A DNA stretch of 64,000 bases from JADJPO01 sp963825645 (GTDB lineage: Bacteria > Actinomycetota > Actinomycetes > Actinomycetales > Kineosporiaceae). Within the stretch, counting starts at the first letter, position 1, and every line of letters starts with the position of its first letter. Position numbers and translations under genes: made by a program. Below the pieces are notes generated by a model that was not told the DNA's origin, did not search any database, and worked only from the letters and a program-made list of their open reading frames with translations. The stretch spans positions 124,001 to 188,000 of the forward strand of contig CAWGTT010000002.1 of the NCBI GenBank assembly GCA_963825645.1. The letters run 5' to 3'. Shown here one piece after another: positions 33,672 to 42,402 of the stretch.

Positions 33672-35756
33672 GTGACGACTCACGGTGGTGGACGACTGAG
33701 CGACCGAGACCAGGTCGTGCAGGTCGTGCCGGACATGCCGGCGACGTCGGTCATGACCGTGTCGCTCGCCGGGACGACCAATGTTGATGAGGTGCTCGAC
33801 GACGTCACGGTCGGGATCGTCGTCCACAACGCGCAGGGCCATGTCGTGGCGGCCAACGAGATGGCCCGAACCATGCTCGCGGGCCTGCCGACCACGGTGC
33901 TGGACAACGCCATCAACTCGGTGGGCCGCACTCCGGGCGGCCCCCGCAGCTTCACCCTCACGACACCTCGCCCGGACGGCGGCGCCCGCCAGCTGGTGGC
34001 CACCGCGGTCCCGAACCACGCCGCACAGACCGTGGTCACCACGCTGCGGGACCTGAGCACCGAGCGACGCGAGGCAGGCCCTGACCCCGAGACGCTCGCC
34101 CTGCGCCAGGCCCTCGACCTGGCCGAGCGCCGGTTGCAGGTCACGGTGGAACAGTCCCCGATCGGCGCCGGGACGCTGAGCACCCACGGCCGGCTGCTCG
34201 ACGGCAACCGGGTCATGGCCAGGATGCTCGGCCGGCCACGCGAGGAATTGGCCGGTCTCAGCCTGGCCGAGTTCACCCACCCGGACGACGGCGTCCGGGA
34301 GGCGGTCCTGTACGAGAAGCTGCTCACCGGCAAGATCAAAGCCTACGAACTGGAGAAGCGGTTCATCCGCCCCGACGGCCAGCGGGTGTGGGTACGCCAG
34401 ACCATGGCACCCGTGAGCAGCGACGACGGGTCCGTCGTCCACCTCGTACTGCAGGCCCAGGACGTTACCGAGACCCGGGCGGCCGTGGAGCGGCTCACCC
34501 ACCAGTCCCGTCATGACCCGCTCACCGGGCTGGCGAACCGGGTGATGTGCGTCGAGACGATCCAGCACGCGCTGGACCGAGGGCGTCGCAGCGGGCGGGC
34601 CGCCGCGGTGCTGTGCTGCGACATCGACGACTTCCGCGTGGTCAACGACGGCATCGGCCCCGGCCCCGGTGACGCGATCCTGATCGCGGTGGCCGCCAGG
34701 CTGCGCCGGCTGCTCGGCCCGGCCGACCTGGCCGCCCGGCTCGGCGGCGACGAGTTCGTCGTGGTGCGCGAGCAGGTAGCAGACCAGGGTGAGGCGATCG
34801 CCCTCGCCGAGCGGATGCTCGCCGCGATCCGCGAGCCGATCGAGGTCGACGGCCGGGTGGTGATGCCGGCGGCCAGCGTCGGGATCGCGCTGGCCGACCC
34901 GACCCAGTCCGACGGCACCGCGCTCGGCCTGCTGCGCGATGCCGGGACGGCGCTTCACCGGGCGAAGTCCGCCGGGCGCGGCGGCTGGGACCTGGTCGAC
35001 GACGCCCTGCGCCGCGACGCCAGGGACCGATTGGACCTGGAGAGCCAGCTGCGCACCGCTGTCCGCCAGGGACAGCTGCGCCTGCACGTGCAGCCGATCG
35101 TCGACCTGCGCAGCGGCGCGCTGGTGGGCCGGGAGGCGCTGGTGCGCTGGCAGCACCCCGAGCGGGGCCTGCTCCCGCCGGCACTGTTCCTGCCGGTCGC
35201 CGAGCAGACCGGTCTGATCGAAGACCTGGGTCGCTGGGTGCTCGACGAGGCGGCCCGGATCGCCGAGGCGACTCCCGGGCAGGGATATGTGGCGATCAAC
35301 GTCTCGCCCTCGCAGGTGCGCCGCACCGGTCTGACCGAGGACGTGCGCGCCGCCCTTGCCGGACGGCGGCTGGACCCGTCCCGCCTGGTGATCGAGCTGA
35401 CCGAGTCGGTGATGCTCAGCGGGGCTCCCTCGGCCCGCGACCAGCTCGAGCAGCTCGACGCCCTCGGCGTGCGGCTGGTCGTCGATGACTTCGGCACCGG
35501 GTTCTCCGCGCTGTCGCATCTGCGTGACCTGCCCGTCTCCGGGATCAAGATCGACCGGAGCTTCACCCAGGGTCTGGGGCGGGACCGGCACTGCGAGCGG
35601 ATCGTCGAGGCGCTGACCGGACTGGCCCAGGGTCTGGACGTGGACCTGGTCGCCGAAGGGGTGGAGACCGAACACCAAGCCGGGCTGTTGGCCGGCATCG
35701 GCTGCCGGCACGCTCAGGGCTATCTGTTCGGCCGCCCGGAGCCGATCACCGTCTGA
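33672..35756 (+). CDS. PAS-GGDEF-EAL c-di-GMP turnover protein
   Basis: A 694-residue cytoplasmic signalling protein. A PAS-like segment (about 40-130) and a second PAS (about 135-260) precede a GGDEF domain with LGGDEF near residue 356 and an EAL domain with REALVRW near 486 and DDFGTGFSAL near 610. Both motifs look intact, so it could make and/or degrade c-di-GMP. The start GTG 33672 has AGGAGG upstream. It precedes the first subtilase by 204 bp. Confidence 0.92.
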   Translation: MTTHGGGRLSDRDQVVQVVPDMPATSVMTVSLAGTTNVDEVLDDVTVGIVVHNAQGHVVAANEMARTMLAGLPTTVLDNAINSVGRTPGGPRSFTLTTPRPDGGARQLVATAVPNHAAQTVVTTLRDLSTERREAGPDPETLALRQALDLAERRLQVTVEQSPIGAGTLSTHGRLLDGNRVMARMLGRPREELAGLSLAEFTHPDDGVREAVLYEKLLTGKIKAYELEKRFIRPDGQRVWVRQTMAPVSSDDGSVVHLVLQAQDVTETRAAVERLTHQSRHDPLTGLANRVMCVETIQHALDRGRRSGRAAAVLCCDIDDFRVVNDGIGPGPGDAILIAVAARLRRLLGPADLAARLGGDEFVVVREQVADQGEAIALAERMLAAIREPIEVDGRVVMPAASVGIALADPTQSDGTALGLLRDAGTALHRAKSAGRGGWDLVDDALRRDARDRLDLESQLRTAVRQGQLRLHVQPIVDLRSGALVGREALVRWQHPERGLLPPALFLPVAEQTGLIEDLGRWVLDEAARIAEATPGQGYVAINVSPSQVRRTGLTEDVRAALAGRRLDPSRLVIELTESVMLSGAPSARDQLEQLDALGVRLVVDDFGTGFSALSHLRDLPVSGIKIDRSFTQGLGRDRHCERIVEALTGLAQGLDVDLVAEGVETEHQAGLLAGIGCRHAQGYLFGRPEPITV

Positions 35757-35892
35757 GCCGGGGTGGCCGTCTCACGCTCGGCCTAGAGCACGGGTTCGCT
35801 ACGCCCCTTTCGCGCGGGTCCCTCCTTGTCTGGTCGAGACCGCTGAGTGACGCCGCCCGATGGCGCATGCGTCCCCGCGGGTGAACTGTGCC

Positions 35893-35926
35893 TGACTCTA
35901 TGGAGTTGACACCCTACTCAGAGTCA
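35893..35926. promoter_or_regulatory. Candidate promoter/operator of the first subtilase
   Basis: TTGACA (35906-35911) is enclosed by a 7-bp inverted repeat, TGACTCT (35893-35899) and AGAGTCA (35920-35926), 35-68 bp before the subtilase ATG. A matching -10 is not obvious. The combination suggests a regulated promoter. Confidence 0.4.
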
Positions 35927-35960
35927 TCCTTGCCACAGGGATCGAGGTAGGGAGCTGAAC

Positions 35961-37739
35961 ATGACGTTCATCCACTGCACGGGTCGTACGGTGTGGCGTC
36001 CACTGGCTGTGGCCGCCGTGGCGGCCGCGTTGGTGGCGGGTCCGGGTACGGGCATGGCTGAGGCCAGGTCGAAGCCCAAGGGCCCGTCCTCCACATCCTC
36101 GAGCCCGACCAGCTCGAAGAACACATCGAAGAACAGCTCCCCGAAGAACTCGACGACCAGCTCGCCGAGCACCTCCACCTCACCGAGCAGCACCGACCCG
36201 ACGAGCAGCAGCTCCGGGTCGTTGAGCGGCGCCTTGGCGTCGCTGGCCAGTGCGGTGGAGGCCGAGCTGACCAACTCCACCGGTGACCTGTCGGCGAACC
36301 CGGCCGGGTCGTTCGAGGCGAACACGGACATGGGGTCGCTGTACAACATCGCCCGGATCATCGGGGCCGACCGGTCCTGGAACGCCGGGTACACCGGCAA
36401 GGGCATCGACGTCGCGGTGATCGACACCGGCGTGTCCCCGGTGCGGGGCGTGACCAGCGGCAACGTGGTCAACGGACCGGACCTGTCCTTCGACTCCCAG
36501 AGCCCGAACCTGACCAACCTCGACGCCTTCGGTCATGGCACGCACATGGCCGGGATCATCGCCGGACGCGACGAGACGTCCGACCCGGACGACTACGCCG
36601 ACGACGGCCGGTTCTCCGGCATCGCTCCCGACGCCCGGCTGGTCAGCCTCAAGGTCGGCGCCTCCGACGGGGCCGTCGACGTCACCCAGGTCATCGCCGC
36701 GGTCACCTGGGTCACCGAGCACGCCCGCACCGACGGGCTGAACATCCGGGTGCTGTCCCTGTCCTACGGCACCGACGCCGCCAGCTGGTCACTGTCCGAC
36801 CCCCTGACCTACGCCGTCGAGCAGGCCTGGAAGGCCGGGATCGTCGTCGTGGTCGCCGGCGGCAACGACGGCACCGACCGGATGACGCTGGCCAACCCGG
36901 CGATGGACCCACAGATCATCGCCGTCGGCGCCAGCGACGCCCAGGGCACCCTGGACACCGCCGACGACACCGTCCCCTACTTCTCCTCCCGCGGGAACCT
37001 GCTGCGCCACGTCGACCTGGTCGCCCCCGGTACCCACGTGGCGAGCCTGGCGGTCCCGGGCTCCGAGCTCGCCGAGGCCCACCCGGACTCGGTGGTCGGG
37101 ACCCGGTACCTGCGCGGCAGCGGCTCCAGCCAGGCCGCGGCGGTCACCGCCGGCGCGGCGGCCCTGCTGCTGCAGCGCTACCCGACGCTGACCCCCGACC
37201 AGGTCAAGGCGATGCTGACGGCCAGCGCACACGGCGCCACCGGAACCTCCACCACGTTCCGCGGCGCCGGAGTCCTGGACATCCGAGCCGCCCAGCAGCT
37301 CACCCCACCCACGGTGACACCCTCCTACGCGTTCGCCACCGGCACCGGATCCCTGGACAAGGCCCGCGGCACCTCCCGCGTCGCCATGGACGGCGTCGAA
37401 CTCACCGGCGAGCAGGACATCTTCGGCCAGCCGTGGAACCCCACCCAGTACGCCACCCTCGCCGCCGCCCGCTCCACCTGGTCGGCCGGCCTGTGGAACG
37501 GCACCGACTGGCTCGGCACCGGCTGGAACGGCACCTCATGGACCGCCCAGACCTGGCAAGGCCGCTCCTGGACCGGACGCTCCTGGACCGGCAGGTCCTG
37601 GACCGACTCCACCTGGACCGGCAGGTCCTGGACCGGACGCTCCTGGACCGGCGAGTCCTGGACCGGACGCTCCTGGACCGGACGCTCCTGGACCGACGCC
37701 ACCTGGTCCGGCGCCGATCTGGCGGTAGCCACGACGTGA
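35961..37739 (+). CDS. Exported S8 subtilase with tryptophan pentad-repeat tail
   Basis: A 592-residue secreted serine protease. A Sec-type signal is at residues 1-35 (AVAAVAAALVAGPGTGMAEA), then a Ser/Thr/Lys-rich spacer to about 70. The catalytic triad reads Asp in AVIDTGVSP (near 154), His in GHGTHMAG (near 194) and Ser in GSGSSQAAA (near 388). The tail, from about 500, is dominated by 12 pentads of the form SWTGR with a Trp every five residues. There is no LPXTG motif or membrane anchor. A large I9 propeptide is not clear. The tail may bind the wall or polymerise. It is followed by a second subtilase of the same plan 68 bp on. Confidence 0.9.
   Translation: MTFIHCTGRTVWRPLAVAAVAAALVAGPGTGMAEARSKPKGPSSTSSSPTSSKNTSKNSSPKNSTTSSPSTSTSPSSTDPTSSSSGSLSGALASLASAVEAELTNSTGDLSANPAGSFEANTDMGSLYNIARIIGADRSWNAGYTGKGIDVAVIDTGVSPVRGVTSGNVVNGPDLSFDSQSPNLTNLDAFGHGTHMAGIIAGRDETSDPDDYADDGRFSGIAPDARLVSLKVGASDGAVDVTQVIAAVTWVTEHARTDGLNIRVLSLSYGTDAASWSLSDPLTYAVEQAWKAGIVVVVAGGNDGTDRMTLANPAMDPQIIAVGASDAQGTLDTADDTVPYFSSRGNLLRHVDLVAPGTHVASLAVPGSELAEAHPDSVVGTRYLRGSGSSQAAAVTAGAAALLLQRYPTLTPDQVKAMLTASAHGATGTSTTFRGAGVLDIRAAQQLTPPTVTPSYAFATGTGSLDKARGTSRVAMDGVELTGEQDIFGQPWNPTQYATLAAARSTWSAGLWNGTDWLGTGWNGTSWTAQTWQGRSWTGRSWTGRSWTDSTWTGRSWTGRSWTGESWTGRSWTGRSWTDATWSGADLAVATT
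37536..37715 (+). repeat. 12 x 15-bp repeat encoding SWTGR-like pentads
   Basis: Twelve in-frame 15-bp units (type TCCTGGACCGGACGC) encode S/T-W-x-x-x pentads at the end of the first subtilase. Most units are near identical at the DNA level, which suggests recent tandem growth. The frame is intact throughout. Confidence 0.95.
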
Positions 37740-37807
37740 GCGCTCGACGGCGCCACCACCCCATCCCGTTGCCCTGACGACGATCAGTGATTCACAAGGA
37801 GCCACCG

Positions 37808-39739
37808 GTGAACGACGACACACCGCAGCCGGCGTACCGACCGGCCCGGTCAGCAGGCCACGACGACGCGCCCCCACGTGGACGGCGCCGGGCAGGCGCC
37901 GTCCGGGCCATGCGCAGGCTGGTGACGGCCGGCGTCGTGGGAACGCTGGGCATCGCGGCCCTGGCGCTGCCGCCGGCCGTCGCCACTCAGGAACGGGCCG
38001 AGCCGAGGCCTGCCGGCGTCACCGCCGGCGCGACCAGCCCGGCGGGTCCGTACATCGTGCGGGCCGTCCCGGGCCGGGTCGAGGAGCTGGTCACCGAGCT
38101 GACCTCTCGCGGTCTGGTCCCGGGCCGACGGATCGCGATCATCGACGCGGTCACCGTCGACCTGCCGGCCGGCGCCGCCGACACCCTTCGAACGGTCCCC
38201 ACCATCGCCGCGGTGACCGAGGACACCCCGGTCACGCTGGCCGGGCGGAGCTCCGGCGGGTCCGGGGGCTACGACGCTGCCACCGATGTCGCCTCCCTGT
38301 ACAACGTGGAGTCGATGACCGGAGTCCGCCAGTCATGGAAGAACACGGCGACCGGCGCCGGCATCGACGTCGCGTTGATCGACTCCGGGGTCACCCCGGT
38401 CCTCGGCCTGTCCGACCCGGGGAAGATCCTCCACGGACCCGACCTGACCCCGGAGTCCCAGAGTCCCGCCACCCGCTACCGGGACACCTACGGCCACGGC
38501 ACCCACCTGGCCGGGGTCATCGCCGGCCACGACCCGGGCATCGACCCGGTCGCCAACAAGAGCAACAACCAGCCGTTCCTCGGGGTCGCCCCCGACGCCC
38601 GGATCGTGTCGGTCAAGGTCGCCGACGCCCACGGCTACTCCGACGTCTCCCAGGTCATCGCCGGGATCGACTGGGTCGTCCAGCACGCCCACGACCCGGG
38701 ACTGAACATCCGGGTGATGAATTTGTCCTTCGGGACCAACTCCCCCCAGGCCTACACCCTCGACCCCCTCTCCTACGCCGTCGAGGTCGCCTGGCAACAC
38801 GGCATCGTCGTGGTCACGTCCGCCGGGAACTCCGGCGCCGCCGACGGCCGGCTGACCACGCCCGCCAACGACCCGTTCGTCATCGCCGTCGGAGCCGATG
38901 ACCTCAACGACTCCGCAACACTCAAGAACGACACCATCCCGGCCTTCTCCAGCCGCGGCAACGGGATCCGCAACCCCGACCTCGTCGCCCCCGGCGCCCA
39001 CATCCAGAGCCTGCGCGTCCCCGGCTCCACCATCGATGTCCAACACGGATCCACCGGCCGGATCAACACCCGGTTCTTCCGCGGCAGCGGCACCTCCCAG
39101 GCCGCCGCGTTCGTCTCCGGCGCCGCCGCGATGCTGCTGCAGTCCTCGCCGACCCTGACCCCCGACCAGGTCAAACTGTTCCTGCGCTCCAACGCCCGCC
39201 CCCTCCCCGCCGCCGACCCTCAGGCCCAAGGCACCGGCCTGCTCGACATGCGCCACATGACTCCACCCACCAGCAGCGGCCGGCAGACCTGGACCCGATC
39301 CACCGGCCACGGCTCCCTCGAGGCCTCCCGCGGCGACGCCCACCTGATCATGGACGGCACCCCCCTGACCGGCGAGCAAGACATCCACGGCCAACCCTTC
39401 AACAGCGCCACCATGGCCGCCCTCCAAGCCACCGGCAGCAGCTGGGCCGGCGGCACCTGGAACGGCAAGTCCTGGGCCGGCTCCTCCTGGGCCGGCTCCT
39501 CCTGGGCCGGCAGGCTCCTGGGCCGGCTCCTCCTGGGCCGGCTCCTCCTGGGCCGGCAAGCTCCTGGGCCGGCTCCTCCTGGGCCGGCAAGTCCTGGGCC
39601 GACAACGACTGGTCCTGAACACCTACAACCAGGACCTCGCCTACCGATGTGGTCAGCAGAGGTCTCGTTCCGGGCAGTCGCGGACCCCTGCCGCTGCCGA
39701 CGGTCGGACTCGAGCGGGAGAGGAGGTGATCGCCAGTGA
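37808..39739 (+). CDS. Exported S8 subtilase, tail frameshifted within its repeat
   Basis: A protease like its neighbour. The signal region is near residues 30-55, then an I9-like propeptide (PYIVRAVPGRVEELV near 80), and the triad reads Asp in ALIDSGVTP (near 191), His in GHGTHLAG (near 230) and Ser in GSGTSQAAA (near 427). GTG 37808 follows AAGGAG; the ATT-like open frame to 37787 is ignored. After about three SWAGS pentads the frame slips twice by +1 (near 39512 and 39558), so the listed ORF reads an unlikely Leu/Gly/Arg then Pro-rich tail to 39739. In the phase after both slips the repeat would end in KSWADNDWS with a stop at 39616-39618, probably the ancestral end. Confidence 0.82.
   Translation: MNDDTPQPAYRPARSAGHDDAPPRGRRRAGAVRAMRRLVTAGVVGTLGIAALALPPAVATQERAEPRPAGVTAGATSPAGPYIVRAVPGRVEELVTELTSRGLVPGRRIAIIDAVTVDLPAGAADTLRTVPTIAAVTEDTPVTLAGRSSGGSGGYDAATDVASLYNVESMTGVRQSWKNTATGAGIDVALIDSGVTPVLGLSDPGKILHGPDLTPESQSPATRYRDTYGHGTHLAGVIAGHDPGIDPVANKSNNQPFLGVAPDARIVSVKVADAHGYSDVSQVIAGIDWVVQHAHDPGLNIRVMNLSFGTNSPQAYTLDPLSYAVEVAWQHGIVVVTSAGNSGAADGRLTTPANDPFVIAVGADDLNDSATLKNDTIPAFSSRGNGIRNPDLVAPGAHIQSLRVPGSTIDVQHGSTGRINTRFFRGSGTSQAAAFVSGAAAMLLQSSPTLTPDQVKLFLRSNARPLPAADPQAQGTGLLDMRHMTPPTSSGRQTWTRSTGHGSLEASRGDAHLIMDGTPLTGEQDIHGQPFNSATMAALQATGSSWAGGTWNGKSWAGSSWAGSSWAGRLLGRLLLGRLLLGRQAPGPAPPGPASPGPTTTGPEHLQPGPRLPMWSAEVSFRAVADPCRCRRSDSSGRGGDRQ
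39437..39618 (+). repeat. 15-bp SWAGS/SWAGK repeat with two +1 slips
   Basis: About ten near-identical units of TCCTGGGCCGGC plus TCC or AAG. Two unit junctions carry seven instead of six bases between GGC and TGG (AGGCTCC at 39512-39518 and AAGCTCC at 39558-39564). The reading phase thus changes twice and the pentad code is split among three frames. Confidence 0.9.
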
Positions 39740-42381
39740 GCTGGGCCCGCAGGCCACCGCCGACAGTCGGCGTGCTGGCCTTGGTCGTCGCCGTGATCGC
39801 GCTCTCGATCCTGCTGTGGAACCTGGCCATGGCCGGGTCCGACGGTTCGGTCCTGTTCCCGAAGCTGTCCTGGTGGATGCTCGTGCCGATGTTCGCGATC
39901 GCCGAGGTGGTCGTCTTCCACGTCCAAGTGCGCCGCGAGGCGCAGGCCATCTCGGTCAGCGAGGTCCCGCTCGTGCTGGCCATGTTCCTGACCTCTCCCC
40001 GGGACATGCTGGTGGCCGTGCTGCTGGGTGCCGTCCCGGTCTACCTCCTCGTCCAGCGCCAGCCGGCGATCAAGGTGCTCTTCAACACCACGCTGCGGAT
40101 CTTCGGCGTCGCGGTCACTCTGTTCATCCTCCACGCGATCGCCGGGCCCAACATCGCCCTGGGAGCCCGGGCGTGGATCGCGGCGATCGTCGCGGTCGCC
40201 GTCGCCGGCGCCCTGGACGGCCTGCTCGTGCTGGCGGTCGTCGCCCTGCACGAGGCTGAGGTCTCCGCCCAAGACCTGCGGGCAGAGCTCATGGGGTATC
40301 CCCCGCTGTCGGCGATCGTGGGATGTGTCGGGCTGGTGGCTGTCACGGCCCTGCACGCCGATCCCTGGACCGCCGGACCGCTGCTGGTGGTCGGCGGTGC
40401 CCTGGTCGCCGGCTACCGGGCACACGCCCGGCTCAAGGACCGGCACGTCAGCCTGGCCGGGCTCTACGACTTCGGGCGATCCGTGACCGAGGCCGACCAG
40501 ATCGAGGCGGTGCTGGGCAGCGTGCTGACCGGCGCCCGGGAGCTGCTCCGGGCCGAGACCGCGGAGGTCGTCCTGCTGGGCGGCCCGGACACCGCTCACC
40601 GCCGATGGATCCTGCCACAGGGGTCCGCACGGATGAGCAGCGAGCCCCTGCAGTCCGCGGGCCACCCGGCGGTGTGGTCCGCGGTCCTGGACAGAGCGGC
40701 CCCCCTGCTGCTCGCCCGCGGGCACAGCGATGGCACCGAACCCGTCACCCAGCTCGCCGCCCTCGGGTACCAGGAGGCGATCGTGGTGCCGTTGCGCGAC
40801 GAGTCCGGCGTCCTGGGCACGTTGATGGTGGCCGACCGGATGGGCCACGTCCGGGCGTTCATGGCCACCGACATCCCCGTCCTGGAGACCGCCGCCAACC
40901 AGGCGGCGCTCGCCCTGCGGAACGGCCGGCTGATGCACCGGCTACGCCACGAGGCGCTGCACGACGTGCTGACCGGGCTGGCGAACCGGGCGATGTTCTC
41001 CGAGCGGCTCGACGAAGCGCTCGCCGAGCTGGACGCCCAGCCCGGCGAGGGCGGCTTCGCCGTCCTGCTGCTGGACCTGAACGGCTTCAAGGAGATCAAC
41101 GACTCCCTGGGGCACTTCAGCGGCGATGCCCTGCTCGTGCACGTCGCGGACCGGCTGCGGGCGGCGGTGGGCGACACCTCGACGATCGCCCGACTCGGCG
41201 GGGACGAGTTCGCCGTCCTGGACCCGAGTGCCCACACCCCCGATGCCGCCCACGCGCTGGCCGAGAGGATCTACCACTCGATCGTGCAGAGCCTGTACCT
41301 GGACGGGATCGAGGTGGCCGTCGACTCCTCGATCGGGATCGCCCTGGCCCCGCTGCACGCCCGCACCGCGCAGGCGCTCATCCGTTGCGCCGACGAGGCC
41401 ATGTACGCCGCGAAGGCCACGGACGGCGGCATCCGTCTGCACGACGCGGCCACCCAACACGCCGTGGTGGTGGGCGAGTCCGGCCCCGACCAGCCCGCCG
41501 AACCGGCGGCGGGCGGCGACGACGCCGGCATGGCGAGGATCGCCCTGCTGGCCGAGCTGCGCAGGGCGATCACGAGCCAGCAGATCACCGTCCACGTCCA
41601 GCCCCAGGCCCGGACGGCGACCGGCGAGGTCTACGGCGTCGAGGCGCTCATCCGGTGGGAGCACCCCCGTCTCGGCATCCTCGCCCCGGCTGACTTCCTC
41701 GACCTGGGCGAACGCCACGGCCTGACTCGCGAGTTCACCGACGTCGTGCTGGACCGGGCCGTGGCAGCGGCAGCCCGGTGGAGCCAGGCGGGCGTGGACC
41801 TCGAGGTGTCGGTCAACCTGTCCCCCCGCAGCCTGCTCGACCCACGCCTGCAACCGACCATCGAGAGCACGCTGAGCCGCCACCGGCTGCCTGCCTCCCG
41901 GCTCACCCTCGAGATCACCGAAGGCAGCGTGATGAGCGACCCGGACCGGGCCATCACCGTCCTGGAGTCGCTGCGCGCGGCGGGGGTCCGGATCTCGGTC
42001 GACGACTTCGGCACCGGGTACTCCTCGCTGTCCTACCTGCGCCGGCTCCCGGTGCACGAGGTGAAGATCGACCGCAGCTTCGTCACCAACCTCGCTCGGG
42101 ACGCCGAGGATCGGATCATCGTGCGGAGCATCAGCGACCTGGCCGCCAACCTCTCCCTGCACGTGGTCGCCGAGGGCGTGGAGGACCCTCAGGCCTGGGA
42201 GCACCTCGCGATGCTGCGCTGCGGCGCCGTCCAGGGATACCATCTGGCCCGCCCGATGGACACCAACGACCTGTTGCCCTGGCTGGTGCAGTACCGCGCC
42301 GACCGGGAGCGTATCGGCGGCCCGGTGCCGGTCCGCCCCCACCTTCAGGCCGTCACGACCGCGAGCCGCCGAGCCGGCTGA
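39736..42381 (+). CDS. Membrane-anchored GAF-GGDEF-EAL c-di-GMP protein
   Basis: An 881-residue protein. Residues 1-220 hold seven or so membrane helices in a MASE-like sensor, 245-410 a GAF-like domain, then GGDEF (LGGDEF near 487) and EAL (VEALIRWEHP near 634, DDFGTGYSSL near 757). Both catalytic motifs look intact. GTG 39736 has a strong AGGAGGTGATC ribosome site. In the sequence as given its start overlaps the stop of the second subtilase (GTGA), so they are probably coexpressed. Together with the upstream PAS-GGDEF-EAL gene it brackets the two subtilases. Confidence 0.92.
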   Translation: MSWARRPPPTVGVLALVVAVIALSILLWNLAMAGSDGSVLFPKLSWWMLVPMFAIAEVVVFHVQVRREAQAISVSEVPLVLAMFLTSPRDMLVAVLLGAVPVYLLVQRQPAIKVLFNTTLRIFGVAVTLFILHAIAGPNIALGARAWIAAIVAVAVAGALDGLLVLAVVALHEAEVSAQDLRAELMGYPPLSAIVGCVGLVAVTALHADPWTAGPLLVVGGALVAGYRAHARLKDRHVSLAGLYDFGRSVTEADQIEAVLGSVLTGARELLRAETAEVVLLGGPDTAHRRWILPQGSARMSSEPLQSAGHPAVWSAVLDRAAPLLLARGHSDGTEPVTQLAALGYQEAIVVPLRDESGVLGTLMVADRMGHVRAFMATDIPVLETAANQAALALRNGRLMHRLRHEALHDVLTGLANRAMFSERLDEALAELDAQPGEGGFAVLLLDLNGFKEINDSLGHFSGDALLVHVADRLRAAVGDTSTIARLGGDEFAVLDPSAHTPDAAHALAERIYHSIVQSLYLDGIEVAVDSSIGIALAPLHARTAQALIRCADEAMYAAKATDGGIRLHDAATQHAVVVGESGPDQPAEPAAGGDDAGMARIALLAELRRAITSQQITVHVQPQARTATGEVYGVEALIRWEHPRLGILAPADFLDLGERHGLTREFTDVVLDRAVAAAARWSQAGVDLEVSVNLSPRSLLDPRLQPTIESTLSRHRLPASRLTLEITEGSVMSDPDRAITVLESLRAAGVRISVDDFGTGYSSLSYLRRLPVHEVKIDRSFVTNLARDAEDRIIVRSISDLAANLSLHVVAEGVEDPQAWEHLAMLRCGAVQGYHLARPMDTNDLLPWLVQYRADRERIGGPVPVRPHLQAVTTASRRAG

Positions 42382-42402
42382 CCGTCGTCCCGGTCACGGC
42401 GC

